Below, in pieces: positions 26,132 to 37,038 of a DNA stretch of 64,000 nucleotides. Below the pieces are notes generated by a model, which worked only from the letters and a program-made list of their open reading frames with translations, did no database searches and had not been told where the DNA came from. The position numbers and the translations under genes were made by a program. The stretch is taken from NCBI RefSeq assembly GCF_017743975.1, contig NZ_JAGHRC010000005.1, forward strand, positions 62,001 to 126,000. Reading direction: 5' to 3'. Source of the DNA: Ruegeria sp. R14_0. Lineage in GTDB: Bacteria; Pseudomonadota; Alphaproteobacteria; Rhodobacterales; Rhodobacteraceae. Each line of letters opens with the position of its first letter. Within the stretch, counting starts at the first letter, position 1.

Positions 26132-27283
26132 TCAGCCGACGAACCGCGCCGCAATATCGCCAGACATAAAGCTGACCCGTCCGCCTGCAAGCGTGGCGGC
26201 GACGCGCTTTGTCGCGGCGTCGAGAATGACGATGTCGGCGCGTTTCCCTACCGACAAGTCGCCCCGATCCGTCAATCCAAGCACACGCGCCGGGCCCGAT
26301 GAAACCAATGCCCAAGCTCCGGCCAGATCCAAAAGACCCGACTTGGCCAGCATCAGCGCGGCGCGGCGTGGACTTGGATAGTGGTAGTCCGAGGCCAAAG
26401 CATCGCACAACCCCATCGCGATCAGGTCCAATGCACTGACATTGCCCTTATGCGACCCGCCCCGCACCACATTTGGTGAGCCAAGAATGACATGATCCCC
26501 GGAACTTCGGGCGGCGTCTGCCGCCTCAAGCGTTTCGGGGAACTCCGCGATCCGGGCTCCGCGCGCGCGCCAATCCGCGCGCGTTTCAGCAGTCGCATCG
26601 TCATGGCTGCCCATACGCACACCCAGATCGGCCAAGGTTGCGCAGAGCGCGTCCAAAGCGGCCGGTACTTCATCCCGCCGGGCATGCATTGATAGCAGCA
26701 TTTCAAAGTGCTTGTCCGGGTTCCGCCCGGCCTTAAGCGCTTGGCCCGTCAAACGCGGCGGCTTGCGCCCTTCGGCCAGCCGATCGTGCGGCAAGTGGTC
26801 ATTGAACACGACATAAGGCACCTGCCACTCGGCAATCCGTCCGGGCAGATCGCCATAGTCATCCAGCATATGGGTTTCGAACCGCAGTTGCGGCATCAGA
26901 TCCGTCACAACCCGATCTTTGACCGAAGCAATCGTGTCGAACACCTGCCCGGCGAATTCCGGGCCGCGCACACCGCCTTCCCAGCTAAGAAACTGGGCCA
27001 GAACGGCTGTCGTGATACCGTTGGCCGCCAGTTCAGCCTCGACCGAGAGGATGCCCTCGTCCATTTGTTTCATCGCCCCGCGTCGCGGTGCGATATGACG
27101 CTCGAACCCGTCGCCGTGCAGGTCGATGATCCCCGGCAGGACCACATAACCCGACAGATCGATAGCCCGCCCGTTGGGGTCCGCCTGAACGACGCCGTTC
27201 CCCACGGACAGATCCGCGCGCGTTAGGCCACGCTCCGGCATCAGAACCTCTGCGCCGGTCAGGGTCATGGTCAGTGACGTCAT
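26132..27283 (-). CDS. phnM: PhnM-like alpha-D-ribose 1-methylphosphonate 5-triphosphate diphosphatase
   Basis: This 383-residue amidohydrolase-superfamily enzyme matches PhnM, which removes pyrophosphate from the ribose-methylphosphonate triphosphate intermediate of the C-P lyase pathway. Motifs are the metal-binding [17 protein letters not shown] (HxD), the [12 protein letters not shown] segment and [29 protein letters not shown] start is typical of the superfamily. ATG 27283 overlaps the lipase stop by four bases. No other phn genes lie nearby, which is unusual, so the enzyme may supplement a distant cluster or have another substrate. Confidence 0.85.
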   Translation of the reverse strand: MTSLTMTLTGAEVLMPERGLTRADLSVGNGVVQADPNGRAIDLSGYVVLPGIIDLHGDGFERHIAPRRGAMKQMDEGILSVEAELAANGITTAVLAQFLSWEGGVRGPEFAGQVFDTIASVKDRVVTDLMPQLRFETHMLDDYGDLPGRIAEWQVPYVVFNDHLPHDRLAEGRKPPRLTGQALKAGRNPDKHFEMLLSMHARRDEVPAALDALCATLADLGVRMGSHDDATAETRADWRARGARIAEFPETLEAADAARSSGDHVILGSPNVVRGGSHKGNVSALDLIAMGLCDALASDYHYPSPRRAALMLAKSGLLDLAGAWALVSSGPARVLGLTDRGDLSVGKRADIVILDAATKRVAATLAGGRVSFMSGDIAARFVG

Positions 27284-28053
27284 TCGGAACGCTCCGAAGT
27301 GGGTTCCGAGCAATCCTGCCCAATGCAAATCTCATCAATGACGTCCATCACGCCGTCCAACCAGGTGATCTGTGGATCGAATTGCCCGAATTCAATGAAA
27401 TGTAGTGCCTGCGCCATAACCCGCGGGTTGTTCATCATGAACGTGTGGGTCACCGGCAAGACGATATGGTCGGCCATCCCCTCGACCTTGGTCGTCTCGA
27501 CCGAGACCTTGCCGTCATCCGGTCCATCAATCAGCGAGGAAAAAAGCGGGTTCAATGAGTTCTCACCCGCAATCACGCCCAATTCGAACTCCACAGGCGG
27601 CAGCTTCCGGGGGATACCTTCAGGTCCTGTTCCCAGCGCCAACCCAGCAGGGCCGTGCAGCATGCCGAACACCTCATACGCGCCCAATTCGTCCACCAGT
27701 TGGCTACCTTGGTTTGGCGGGCCAAGCATCACCACACGGCCAAGATTCTCCGGATGATTGTCCTGCAGCCAATAGCGCAACAGGATCCCACCCATGGAAT
27801 GCGCGACCACGTTGACCGTGTCGTCCCCACATTCCGAGAACGCGTCCGGCAAGGTCTGGTTTGCCAGCTTTGGTATGGGCAAATCCGTCGAAGGATAACC
27901 TGGGCGCACAACCGTGTATCCGTGCGCCTTGAACAACTGCTCCATGACAGTAAAGGACGCCTCGGTTCGCGCCAGGCCATGCAACAGAACCACGCATTTC
28001 GCATGTGCGACGGCCGGGACCAAAAACAGAAAGAGGGCGATCAGGTAACGCAT
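27280..28053 (-). CDS. Secreted lipase-like alpha/beta hydrolase
   Basis: This 257-residue protein has a signal peptide ([18 protein letters not shown]), then [16 protein letters not shown] as the oxyanion-hole region, and the nucleophile elbow [17 protein letters not shown]. It ends with a catalytic His candidate in [10 protein letters not shown]. It resembles triacylglycerol lipases or cutinase-like esterases exported to the periplasm. An in-frame ATG at 28080 has a better ribosome binding site (AGGGG), but the canonical signal peptide starts at 28053. It overlaps phnM and follows the EamA gene in one operon. The substrate is unknown. Confidence 0.83.
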   Translation of the reverse strand: MRYLIALFLFLVPAVAHAKCVVLLHGLARTEASFTVMEQLFKAHGYTVVRPGYPSTDLPIPKLANQTLPDAFSECGDDTVNVVAHSMGGILLRYWLQDNHPENLGRVVMLGPPNQGSQLVDELGAYEVFGMLHGPAGLALGTGPEGIPRKLPPVEFELGVIAGENSLNPLFSSLIDGPDDGKVSVETTKVEGMADHIVLPVTHTFMMNNPRVMAQALHFIEFGQFDPQITWLDGVMDVIDEICIGQDCSEPTSERSE

Positions 28054-28091
28054 AGCCGCCAGATAAGGCCAAAGACCCATCGAATAAACCC

Positions 28092-28970
28092 CTAGCGCGG
28101 GGTCATGCGCAAAACCGCCAACGCAATTCCGCCCAGAACCAGAGTTGCCCCCAGCATCAAACGCAGACTGGCCGCTTCGCCAAGCAGCACAACACCGCCG
28201 GCAATTGCGATGATCGGAACGCTCAGTTGAACAACGGCTGCGGTTGTGGGCGCAAGGTGCCGAAGAACTCTGTACCACAGCGCATATCCCATCCCGGACG
28301 TGACGCCGCCGGACAGCGCGGCCAACAGGTAACCATTCGCAGTCATATGCCACGCCTCACCAGTCGCCAGTAACGCCAAAGCAGTTACAGGCAGAGCAAC
28401 GACAAAGTTGGCCGCTGTTCCCGCCAATGCATCGGGCTCTGACTTTCCCACCAGCGAATAGATCGCCCAGCCGATACCGGCCGCTGCCATCAACGCAGCC
28501 CCCGTCAGATTGACCTGAAAGGACCCCGAGGGCCACAACACATATGTCAGCCCCAACAGCGCGATCGCAGCGCCTGCGAACTGTCGGCGACTCGGCGCGT
28601 TCCCAGACACTGAGGTGGCCGTGAACATCGTGATCTGGACGACGCCAAACAGGATCAGAGCCCCTAATCCTGCGTCCAGCGTCAGATAAGCGACCGAGAA
28701 GCCGATCATGTACAATGACAAGGATCCGGCGCCTGCGATCCTGCGTCGGTCAAACAGAGGTAACCGGCCAGAGCTCACGGAAACCAGCCCGGCGAGAACG
28801 ACCGCGCCGGCCAGAACCCGAACAACGGCAAAAGCCGCAGGGTCGCTGGCCCCGCTGTCGATGGCCAGACGATTCAGGATCGAGTTCGCCGCGAAGGAGC
28901 ACATTGTCAGAGCTGTGAGCAGAAACAATTTCATATCAACCGCATAGCGATTTCGGTGCGCTTTGCCCAC
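28092..28970 (-). CDS. EamA/DMT-family transporter
   Basis: This roughly 290-residue membrane protein has about ten hydrophobic helices in two repeats typical of drug/metabolite (DMT) exporters. Examples are [20 protein letters not shown] at the start, [20 protein letters not shown], and the second-repeat [21 protein letters not shown] chose the GTG at 28970, which has an AGGAAA site; an ATG at 28934 (MKLFLL) is an alternative without one. It leads an operon with the lipase and phnM homologues. The exported compound is unknown. Confidence 0.87.
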   Translation of the reverse strand: MGKAHRNRYAVDMKLFLLTALTMCSFAANSILNRLAIDSGASDPAAFAVVRVLAGAVVLAGLVSVSSGRLPLFDRRRIAGAGSLSLYMIGFSVAYLTLDAGLGALILFGVVQITMFTATSVSGNAPSRRQFAGAAIALLGLTYVLWPSGSFQVNLTGAALMAAAGIGWAIYSLVGKSEPDALAGTAANFVVALPVTALALLATGEAWHMTANGYLLAALSGGVTSGMGYALWYRVLRHLAPTTAAVVQLSVPIIAIAGGVVLLGEAASLRLMLGATLVLGGIALAVLRMTPR

Positions 28971-29050
28971 TCACTTTCCTGCGCCGAGGCACCTGATCTT
29001 CATCTTTTGCAAAATACTCCCGCCGGAGGCGTAGTCGCGCAGGGAATATC

Positions 29051-29081
29051 AAAAAACGGGGCCGCCCAAAGGCGACCCCGT
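29051..29081 (-). terminator. Rho-independent terminator of groSL
   Basis: On the minus strand CGGGGTCGCC and GGGCGGCCCCG form a GC-rich stem followed by TTTTTT. It lies about 95 bases beyond the groL stop and should end the groS-groL transcript. Confidence 0.85.
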
Positions 29082-29175
29082 CAACTTGATTTTGGCTTTC
29101 CCTTTTCGGCAGCTTGGCCTAAAGGCCAAGCGCCTGTCGGGGCCGTCAGAATTCGCCGGGGCGAATTCGACGTGC

Positions 29176-30855
<1,680 letters not shown>

Positions 30856-30874
30856 TCAGAGAAAGCGGGATCGC

Positions 30875-31162
30875 TTACTCGATGATCCCCATGATGTCGC
30901 TTTCTTTCATCATCAGCAGTTCTTCGCCGCCGACGTTGACCTCGGTGCCCGACCATTTGCCGAACAGGATCTTGTCGCCAGCTTTAACAGCCATTGCGAT
31001 CAGTTCGCCGCTGTCCTTACGTGCGCCTTCGCCGGTTGCGACGACTTCGCCTTCGCTGGGCTTTTCTTTTGCGCTGTCGGGAATGATCAGACCACCAGCG
31101 GTTTTCTCTTCGCTTTCGGTACGGCGAACCAGCACGCGGTCATGAAGCGGTTTCAATGCCAT
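30875..31162 (-). CDS. groS: Co-chaperonin GroES
   Basis: This 95-residue protein forms the heptameric lid of GroEL. It has [12 protein letters not shown] at the start, the mobile loop [19 protein letters not shown], and KVLFGKW-type residues ([14 protein letters not shown]). A AAGGAG ribosome binding site precedes ATG 31162. It is the first gene of the groS-groL operon, with a leader hairpin and a CIRCE operator upstream. Confidence 0.98.
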   Translation of the reverse strand: MALKPLHDRVLVRRTESEEKTAGGLIIPDSAKEKPSEGEVVATGEGARKDSGELIAMAVKAGDKILFGKWSGTEVNVGGEELLMMKESDIMGIIE

Positions 31163-31200
31163 CTTTGCAGCTCCTTGGGCTCAAAGTTTATTTATCCTCC

Positions 31201-31218
31201 CCTCGCTGGTCAGCGAGG
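31201..31218 (-). promoter_or_regulatory. Leader hairpin in the groS 5' region
   Basis: CCTCGCTG and CAGCGAGG form a perfect eight-base stem with only two bases between them. It lies between the CIRCE element and the groS ribosome binding site, so it is probably in the transcript leader. It could stabilise the mRNA or influence HrcA access. Its position two bases from CIRCE is notable. Confidence 0.55.
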
Positions 31219-31220
31219 TG

Positions 31221-31247
31221 TTAGCACTCATACCTTGAGAGTGATAA
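31221..31247 (-). promoter_or_regulatory. CIRCE operator for HrcA
   Basis: TTAGCACTC, nine bases, GAGTGATAA matches the CIRCE consensus TTAGCACTC-N9-GAGTGCTAA at 17 of 18 stem positions. It lies 58 bases upstream of the groS start. HrcA repressor binding here, relieved on heat shock, is the established mechanism for such sites. The hrcA gene itself is not in the window. Confidence 0.92.
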
Positions 31248-31314
31248 CGACGCATAGCTAGGAGGTCGCAAACCCCGAGTCAACAAGTTGTCGCGGATTT
31301 TTTGCCAAATTGGC

Positions 31315-31989
31315 TCAGTCCGGCTGATCCCAGCTATAGGCCCAATGCTTCAGGCCCTCCTGCCCTGCTTCGGTCAGGCCATAGACGCCATTTTCGACCT
31401 TTTCGAACCAGCCGTAATGATTTTCCCGCATCAGCCGCGTGGCTGCGGGTACGCCGGTCGCCTTGGCGACTTCGGCGCCTTTGGTGGCTCCGTTCTCAGC
31501 CAGGTGAGCCGCGCATCGCAGGGCATCCTGACGGTAGGCCGTCACGATCCCATGCCGCGTCGCGCCGCCCGCGTTGGGGTCGCCTTCGAGCCGGTCAAAT
31601 TCGCGCAAAAGACGCGCAGCTTTTGCCTTGTTCTTGCGCGGAGCGTAGGGTCCCGGGTCACATTGCACCTCGACCGCGCCGTCGGCGCGCACGGTAATCA
31701 GCCCAAGCCCCAGCCTGCGGCACAGCGCGAGATTGTCCTTGAGCGCGCGTCGGGCGGATTTTCCCGTAGGCTTGCACACGCCGATGTAAACCTGATCGGC
31801 AACCTTCAGCCGTGTGATGGCCTGATGGAACAAAGCCAGTGAAAACCTCAGCTTCAACTCGACAATCACAGGGTCATCCCCCTCGCGCACCGCGACAATA
31901 TCGGCCGCGCCAACCTCGCCTTTGACGGTATAGCCCTGACGCTCTAACAGCGCTTTGATCGGCGGGTAAAGATCCTGCTCACGCTCCAT
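31315..31989 (-). CDS. DUF2161 family PDDEXK-like nuclease-domain protein
   Basis: This 224-residue protein belongs to DUF2161. The N-terminal half has a PD-(D/E)XK-like pattern: ADIVAVREGDDPVIVELKLR contains the D...(x)n...ExK arrangement. The C-terminal part (THGIV-type, AYRQDALRCAAHLAENGATK then TGVPAATRLMRENHYGWFEK) looks like a winged-helix DNA-binding region. Databases often call such proteins 'putative phosphodiesterase', which I would not rely on. It sits alone between groS and a TraB-like gene, transcribed as a single gene. Confidence 0.78.
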   Translation of the reverse strand: MEREQDLYPPIKALLERQGYTVKGEVGAADIVAVREGDDPVIVELKLRFSLALFHQAITRLKVADQVYIGVCKPTGKSARRALKDNLALCRRLGLGLITVRADGAVEVQCDPGPYAPRKNKAKAARLLREFDRLEGDPNAGGATRHGIVTAYRQDALRCAAHLAENGATKGAEVAKATGVPAATRLMRENHYGWFEKVENGVYGLTEAGQEGLKHWAYSWDQPD

Positions 31990-32104
31990 TGCGCCATGCT
32001 ATGCAAAATTGCCGCGAACGCCAGACATCACCTGCACCCGTCTTGATCACGCTGCCACGCCAAGGCAATGTCGCAGCGATGTCTAAGTTACCGGGACAAA
32101 CCTG

Positions 32105-33085
32105 ATGCGCCTGTTTGCCTTGCTGATTTTCCTGTTTCTGCCCGCGACCCTGCACGCCGCTTGCAAGGGGCAAGACCTGCGGCCGAGCCTCAGCGCCGAG
32201 GTGCAGGCCGAACTGCAAAAGACGGTTGCCGACATTCCTTTTCCCGAAGGCAACCACTGGATCGCAACCAAGGGCGACACGGTGCTGCACCTGATCGGAA
32301 CGCTGCATGCCAATGATCCGCGAATGGATGCCGTGGTTGAACGGCTGAGGCCAACGTTGGAACAAGCGGACGCGTTTTACTTCGAAGTCACCCAGGACGA
32401 GATGGACGCGTTCGAAAAGGATCTTGCCCAAGACATGAGCCCGATCATGATCACCGCGGGCCCCAGCCTGATCGACCTGATGTCCGAGGAAGACTGGTCC
32501 GCCCTGTCAGATGGGCTGTCTGAACGTGGCATTCCCGCCTGGATGGCCGCCCAGATGCGACCCTGGTTTCTCAGCATGATGCTGGGCATCCCGGCATGCA
32601 TGATGAATAACCCGGATGCGAGCCATGGCATGGATGCCCGATTAAACGATCTGGCGGCCGATTTGAACATCCCACAATACTCGCTGGAACGAATTACCGA
32701 TCTGATGGCCCTGTTCGACAGTCACCCGATAGAAAAGCAGGTCCAGTCTCTCGTGCGGATGGCCGGTGCTTTGGGCGGCAGTGAAGATCAACTGGCGACA
32801 ATGGCGAATGCCTACCTGGAAGAAAAGCATGTCGAGATCATCCAACTGGCCCGCATTCAGGGGCTGGAAGAGTCGGGGCTAACGCCCGAGGAATTCGAAG
32901 CGGAATGGGACAGTTTCGAGCAGCAATTGCTGGTCGAGCGCAACGCGAATTGGATGCAGCATATTCTGGGCATCCAAGACCAGACGGCCGTGATCGCCGT
33001 CGGCGCCGGGCATCTGGGCGGCAACCAAGGCTTGCTGAATCTTCTGCAAAAGGCCGGTTATTCCTTGTCACGCGCCCCGTTCTGA
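32105..33085 (+). CDS. TraB/GumN family protein
   Basis: This 326-residue protein starts with a signal peptide (MRLFALLIFLFLPATLHA). It carries the GumN/TraB hallmarks: GDTVLHLIGTLHANDPRM with the HxxD-type motif (GTLHxxD), YFEVTQDEMD, and the C-terminal VIAVGAGHLGGNQGLLNLL (GxxH). The fold is related to the Tiki metalloproteases, and the residues kept here fit that. The signal peptide places it in the periplasm or outer membrane. The short leader contains no clear operator, and the next gene, ppaC, follows 105 bases later. Confidence 0.85.
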   Translation: MRLFALLIFLFLPATLHAACKGQDLRPSLSAEVQAELQKTVADIPFPEGNHWIATKGDTVLHLIGTLHANDPRMDAVVERLRPTLEQADAFYFEVTQDEMDAFEKDLAQDMSPIMITAGPSLIDLMSEEDWSALSDGLSERGIPAWMAAQMRPWFLSMMLGIPACMMNNPDASHGMDARLNDLAADLNIPQYSLERITDLMALFDSHPIEKQVQSLVRMAGALGGSEDQLATMANAYLEEKHVEIIQLARIQGLEESGLTPEEFEAEWDSFEQQLLVERNANWMQHILGIQDQTAVIAVGAGHLGGNQGLLNLLQKAGYSLSRAPF

Positions 33086-33190
33086 TCCCTGCCAATTCAG
33101 ACCAACCGTCGCAGCGTACATACTGCCGGGTGACAAGCTCGGCACGCCGCCCTATAAGGCGCGCGAAATGATCATCCTCAGGACGCTGAC

Positions 33191-34111
33191 ATGACAACGC
33201 TCGTATTTGGCCACAAATCTCCCGACACCGATTCCACAGGCTCGCCGATCCTGTGGTCGTGGTACCTAAACGAAATCAAAGGCGAACAGGCCGAGCCCGT
33301 TCTGCTGGGCGAACCCAACACCGAAGCGGCCTTCCTGCTGCAACGCTGGGACCTGCCCAAGCCACGTATCATCGAGGATGTGGCCGAGGATGCACCGGTT
33401 GTCATCGTGGACACCAACAACCCGGCAGAACTGCCCGCCAGCATCAACAGCGCCGACATCCGCGCCATCATCGACCACCACAAGCTGGTCGGCGGTCTGG
33501 AAACCAAAGGCCCGATCGACATCACCGTGCGTCCGCTGGCCTGCACCGCGACCATCATGATGGACCTGATCGGTGACGACGCCGCCAAGATGCCCGAAGC
33601 CATAAAAGGCGCGGCGCTGACCTGCATCCTGTCCGATACGCTGGAATTCCGCTCGCCCACCACCACTGCGCATGACCGCGCCGTGGCCGAAAAATTGGCA
33701 GCGGATCTGGGGCTGGATATCTCGGCCTATGCCTCTGACATGTTTGCGGCGAAATCGGATGTGTCGTCCTTCTCGGATGCCGAACTGATCCGCATGGACA
33801 GCAAAGAATACGAAGTCGACGGCACCAAGTTCCGAGTCTCGGTTTTGGAAACGACTGCACCGGGCGTTGTGCTGGATAGGAAAGCCAGCCTTGCGGACTC
33901 GATGGTCGGCGTTGCCAAGGAAGACGGCGTAGATCAGGTCCTGTTGTTTGTCGTCGACATCCTGAACGAAGAAGCCACCCTGCTGGTGCCAAACGATCTG
34001 GTCAAGGGTGTGGCCGAGAAGAGCTTTGGTGCAAGTGTTGAAGGCGACGCCGTTGTCCTGCCCGGCATCATGAGCCGGAAAAAGCAGATCATCCCGAACC
34101 TCAAGGTCTGA
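33191..34111 (+). CDS. ppaC: Manganese-dependent inorganic pyrophosphatase
   Basis: This 306-residue cytosolic DHH-family enzyme hydrolyses pyrophosphate, a family II pyrophosphatase. The metal ligands lie in FGHKSPDTDSTGSPI, VIVDTNNPAELP and the DHH block IIDHHKLVGG. The C-terminal DHHA2 domain ends with PGIMSRKKQIIPNL (the SRKKQ substrate loop). Many alphaproteobacteria use family I enzymes, so this is a useful alternative marker. An intrinsic terminator follows 20 bases after the stop. Confidence 0.96.
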   Translation: MTTLVFGHKSPDTDSTGSPILWSWYLNEIKGEQAEPVLLGEPNTEAAFLLQRWDLPKPRIIEDVAEDAPVVIVDTNNPAELPASINSADIRAIIDHHKLVGGLETKGPIDITVRPLACTATIMMDLIGDDAAKMPEAIKGAALTCILSDTLEFRSPTTTAHDRAVAEKLAADLGLDISAYASDMFAAKSDVSSFSDAELIRMDSKEYEVDGTKFRVSVLETTAPGVVLDRKASLADSMVGVAKEDGVDQVLLFVVDILNEEATLLVPNDLVKGVAEKSFGASVEGDAVVLPGIMSRKKQIIPNLKV

Positions 34112-34131
34112 TCCGCTCAGATCACGCGATC

Positions 34132-34159
34132 AAAAGGCGCTCCACCCGGGCGCCTTTTT
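34132..34159 (+). terminator. Rho-independent terminator of ppaC
   Basis: AAAAGGCGC and GCGCCTTTTT form a strong stem with a nine-base loop ending in a T-run, 20 bases after the ppaC stop. Confidence 0.88.
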
Positions 34160-34227
34160 CAGTGTTTTGCGCAATTTGCATCTGTTGCTAGTCTGATCAT
34201 GTAAGCAATGAGGATCAGACGACATTT

Positions 34228-35298
34228 ATGAGTTCCCGCAAGTTCAGCACCACACGCGGCATCCTAAGATTTGAAGGCTCTGACAAAGCCGCCTACTGGC
34301 GTCGGTTTGCGATGCTGCTGACTTTGTCCGTTGTGATCGCCACGATGGGTATGCTGCGAAACTCTGGTGCGGTGGTCATTGCCGCGATGCTGGTTGCCCC
34401 TTTGATGACCCCGATCCTGGGCGTCGCCGCGTCGATGGTCATGGGATGGCTGGGTCGCGCATTTAAGCTGGCCCTGATCGTCTGTGGCGCTGCTCTGGTA
34501 AGCGTCTTTCTCGCCTGGTTTCTGGTCTATGTTGCAGACGTCCCACGCGGCATCCTGATCCCTGATCAGGTTCTGGCCCGTACCGATCCCGGAACCGAAG
34601 ACCTGATTGTCGCCTTGGCCGCCGGAGTGGCCGCAGCCTATGTGCAGATCAACCGATCTGAGGCCAGCCTGTTGCCCGGCGCTGCCATCGGCGTATCGCT
34701 GGTACCGCCCCTGTCCGCTTCGGGTGTGTTGTTGTATTTCGGTGAACCGGCCGAGGCCTACGAAGCCGGCCTGCTATTTGCCACCAACCTCGGCGCGATC
34801 ATCTTGTCGGCTTGCGCGGTTTACATCGTGTACGCGGCGCGGGCGGTGGCATTCAGCAAGGGCCGTCGCAAACTGAACTTCACCGCAAGTGTGGTGGTGA
34901 CACTGGCGTTTCTGGCTTTCGTTGTCCTGCAACTTGGGAAATCCACCTACAACCGATACCTGGAAACCCGAACCGAGGCGCAATTGGCGCAAACGATCCA
35001 GGACTGGGCGGATCCAGTGTCCGTCGAGGTGATCCGGGTGGACGTGAACGCCAAACGCAAACACGCCGATATCTGGCTGATCGTGGACCTTCCGATCGAA
35101 GCGGCATTCAAGGTCTCCTCGGTTGCCGGCCTGCTTCCAGAAACCCTGCGGGAGACACCATTGGTCGATGTGCTGAGGGATGAGCTAGGCCCTGGCTATA
35201 AGGTTATTGTTCGGTTCCAGAATAGGATCGGCGCCCAAGTCATTCTGGGCACCGAGAACGTGCAGCAAGCGCCGGACGTCGAGGAAATCAACGAATAG
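34228..35298 (+). CDS. DUF389 (TIGR00341) membrane protein
   Basis: This 356-residue integral membrane protein matches DUF389. Hydrophobic segments include MLLTLSVVIATMGMLRNSGA, the conserved VVIAAMLVAPLMTPILGVAA, ALAAGVAAAYVQINRSEASL and LPGAAIGVSLVPPLSASGVL. The APLMTPI and PGAAIGVSLVPPL blocks are diagnostic. The soluble C-terminal 110 residues are charged. Function is unknown, and no operon partner is evident. Confidence 0.88.
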   Translation: MSSRKFSTTRGILRFEGSDKAAYWRRFAMLLTLSVVIATMGMLRNSGAVVIAAMLVAPLMTPILGVAASMVMGWLGRAFKLALIVCGAALVSVFLAWFLVYVADVPRGILIPDQVLARTDPGTEDLIVALAAGVAAAYVQINRSEASLLPGAAIGVSLVPPLSASGVLLYFGEPAEAYEAGLLFATNLGAIILSACAVYIVYAARAVAFSKGRRKLNFTASVVVTLAFLAFVVLQLGKSTYNRYLETRTEAQLAQTIQDWADPVSVEVIRVDVNAKRKHADIWLIVDLPIEAAFKVSSVAGLLPETLRETPLVDVLRDELGPGYKVIVRFQNRIGAQVILGTENVQQAPDVEEINE

Positions 35299-35405
35299 CA
35301 CCCAAGCGCAGCTTTTGTTGGCCCGCGAAACAGATTGCGGGATGGTCAACGGGCAAAAGCTTTGCCATAGCTGTGGCAACTCTGACTTCAGATCCCGAGG
35401 CCCCC

Positions 35406-36281
35406 ATGACCCAGATCATCCATGCGCTTTCCGAGATTTCAGGCCGCTACAAGGCGCTGTTCGTCGACCTGTGGGGTTGCGTTCACAACGGCATCACCGC
35501 CTACCCCGAGGCTGTCGCCGCGTTGAAAGCCTACCGCGCGCAGGGCGGGATCGTCGTGTTGGTCACAAACTCTCCGAAACCGCGGGCGGGAGTTGCCGTG
35601 CAGCTCGGCCAATTCAACGTCCCCGCGGACGCTTACGACACCATCGCCACCAGCGGAGACTCGGCACGATCCGCGATGTTCCGCGGAGCCGTCGGCCACA
35701 AGGTTTATTTCATGGGAGAGTGGGAACGCGATGCCGGGTTCTTTGAACCTCTGAAATTGCTGCACCACCCGATCCACATCGAACGCGTTCCGCTGGACGA
35801 GGCCGAAGGCATTGTATGCTGCGGGCCATTCGATCCGATGGCGGACCCTGCAGTTAACCGCCCCGATTTCCTGTATGCCAAGCAAAAGGGGCTCAAGCTG
35901 CTCTGCGCCAACCCCGACATTGTCGTGGACCGGGGCGAGGTGCGCGAGTGGTGTGCCGGCGCGCTGGCCAAGCTGTATACCGAGATGGGCGGCGAGAGCC
36001 TGTATTTCGGAAAACCGCATCCGCCGATCTATGATCTGGCCCGCCGCAGACTGCAGGAACTGGGCCACGATATCCCTGATGGCGACATTCTGGTGATCGG
36101 CGATGGCCCTCATACCGACATTTTGGGCGGTATGGGAGAAGGCATTGATTCTCTGTTTATCTCTGGCGGTTTGGCTGCGGCGGAAACAAAAACCGAGCAC
36201 CATCCGCACGAGGAATCTCTAAGTGACTATATCGCAAGGGAAAACATAAACCCGACATACACAATCGGTCGTTTGAGATAA
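35406..36281 (+). CDS. HAD-superfamily IIA hydrolase (TIGR01459 type)
   Basis: This 291-residue HAD phosphatase-like protein has motif I as LFVDLWGCVHNGITAYPEAV, where Gly replaces the second Asp of DxD as in its family. GIVVLVTNSPKPR is motif II, and VIGDGPHTDILGGMGEGID is motif IV. A C2 cap lies between. The substrate is probably a small phosphorylated metabolite, but is unknown. I chose ATG 35406 with a GAGG site six bases upstream; an ATG 11 codons earlier is less likely. Confidence 0.87.
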   Translation: MTQIIHALSEISGRYKALFVDLWGCVHNGITAYPEAVAALKAYRAQGGIVVLVTNSPKPRAGVAVQLGQFNVPADAYDTIATSGDSARSAMFRGAVGHKVYFMGEWERDAGFFEPLKLLHHPIHIERVPLDEAEGIVCCGPFDPMADPAVNRPDFLYAKQKGLKLLCANPDIVVDRGEVREWCAGALAKLYTEMGGESLYFGKPHPPIYDLARRRLQELGHDIPDGDILVIGDGPHTDILGGMGEGIDSLFISGGLAAAETKTEHHPHEESLSDYIARENINPTYTIGRLR

Positions 36282-36381
36282 TCAAAAAAGACTTGATTTT
36301 CTGCAGTTGCGAAGTAATAAAGTTGCCAAACGAGGGCAGCTTGCGTTTTTTTGTTGCCCGCTGAATTCAAGTGAGGGCGAC

Positions 36382-36825
36382 ATGTTGGATAATCTTCCAC
36401 GCGGCACGATCTGTATTGAAGACATCGAAATGGGCATGACCCGCCACCTGCGCAAAGTGGTGACTGACGAAGACATCGAGATGTTCGCGCAGGTCTCAAC
36501 GGACCGGAATCCGGTTCATCTGGACGACGATTACGCCCGCGACACGATTTTCGAAGGGCGCATCGCCCATGGGATGCTGACCGCAGGTCTGATCTCGGCC
36601 GTTATTGGCGAGCAACTGCCTGGCCACGGAACAGTTTACATGGGGCAGTCGCTGAAGTTTCTGGCCCCTGTGCGCCCCGGCGACATGGTCTATGCCGAGG
36701 TCAAAGTGATCGACATCGACTTTGCCAAGCGCCGGGTCAAGCTGGACTGCCATTGCTCTGTCGACAACAAGAAAGTGCTGGTGGGCGAGGCGATGGTATT
36801 GGCCCCGTCGCGCAAGTTCGACTGA
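36382..36825 (+). CDS. MaoC-type (R)-specific enoyl-CoA hydratase-like protein
   Basis: This 147-residue hot-dog-fold protein has the hydratase-2 motif: STDRNPVHLDDDYARDTIF with Asp, Asn and His, then FEGRIAHGMLTAGLISAVIG. Relatives such as PhaJ hydrate trans-2-enoyl-CoA to (R)-3-hydroxyacyl-CoA and can feed polyhydroxyalkanoate synthesis. No pha genes are nearby, so that link is not supported here. It starts at an ATG with an AGGG site six bases upstream and is followed by a terminator. Confidence 0.9.
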   Translation: MLDNLPRGTICIEDIEMGMTRHLRKVVTDEDIEMFAQVSTDRNPVHLDDDYARDTIFEGRIAHGMLTAGLISAVIGEQLPGHGTVYMGQSLKFLAPVRPGDMVYAEVKVIDIDFAKRRVKLDCHCSVDNKKVLVGEAMVLAPSRKFD

Positions 36826-36845
36826 GGCCTTGCTTTAGAAGCACC

Positions 36846-36872
36846 AAGGGCGCCGATCTCGGCGCCTTTTTT
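36846..36872 (+). terminator. Rho-independent terminator after the MaoC gene
   Basis: GGCGCC, a six-base loop, GGCGCC then TTTTTT forms a compact stem-loop with a T-tract 20 bases after the hydratase stop. Confidence 0.9.
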
Positions 36873-37038
36873 GTTGCACGAACATCCGAGTGTGCAGCCG
36901 AAGCCAACTCGCATCGCAGTCAAAACCAGCGGCGAAAGAACCGACAGGTTGTCGTCCAAAGGTCAACGCAAGGCAGGGTAACACGCCTGCAGCAATCAGG
37001 TGCTTGAACCCGGCCTTCAGTCCCGCTAGGCAAGCTGC

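Noticed and set aside
36826..37038. FMN riboswitch before ribF
   Set aside because: The conserved RFN core is not present; only a terminator for the previous gene is seen.
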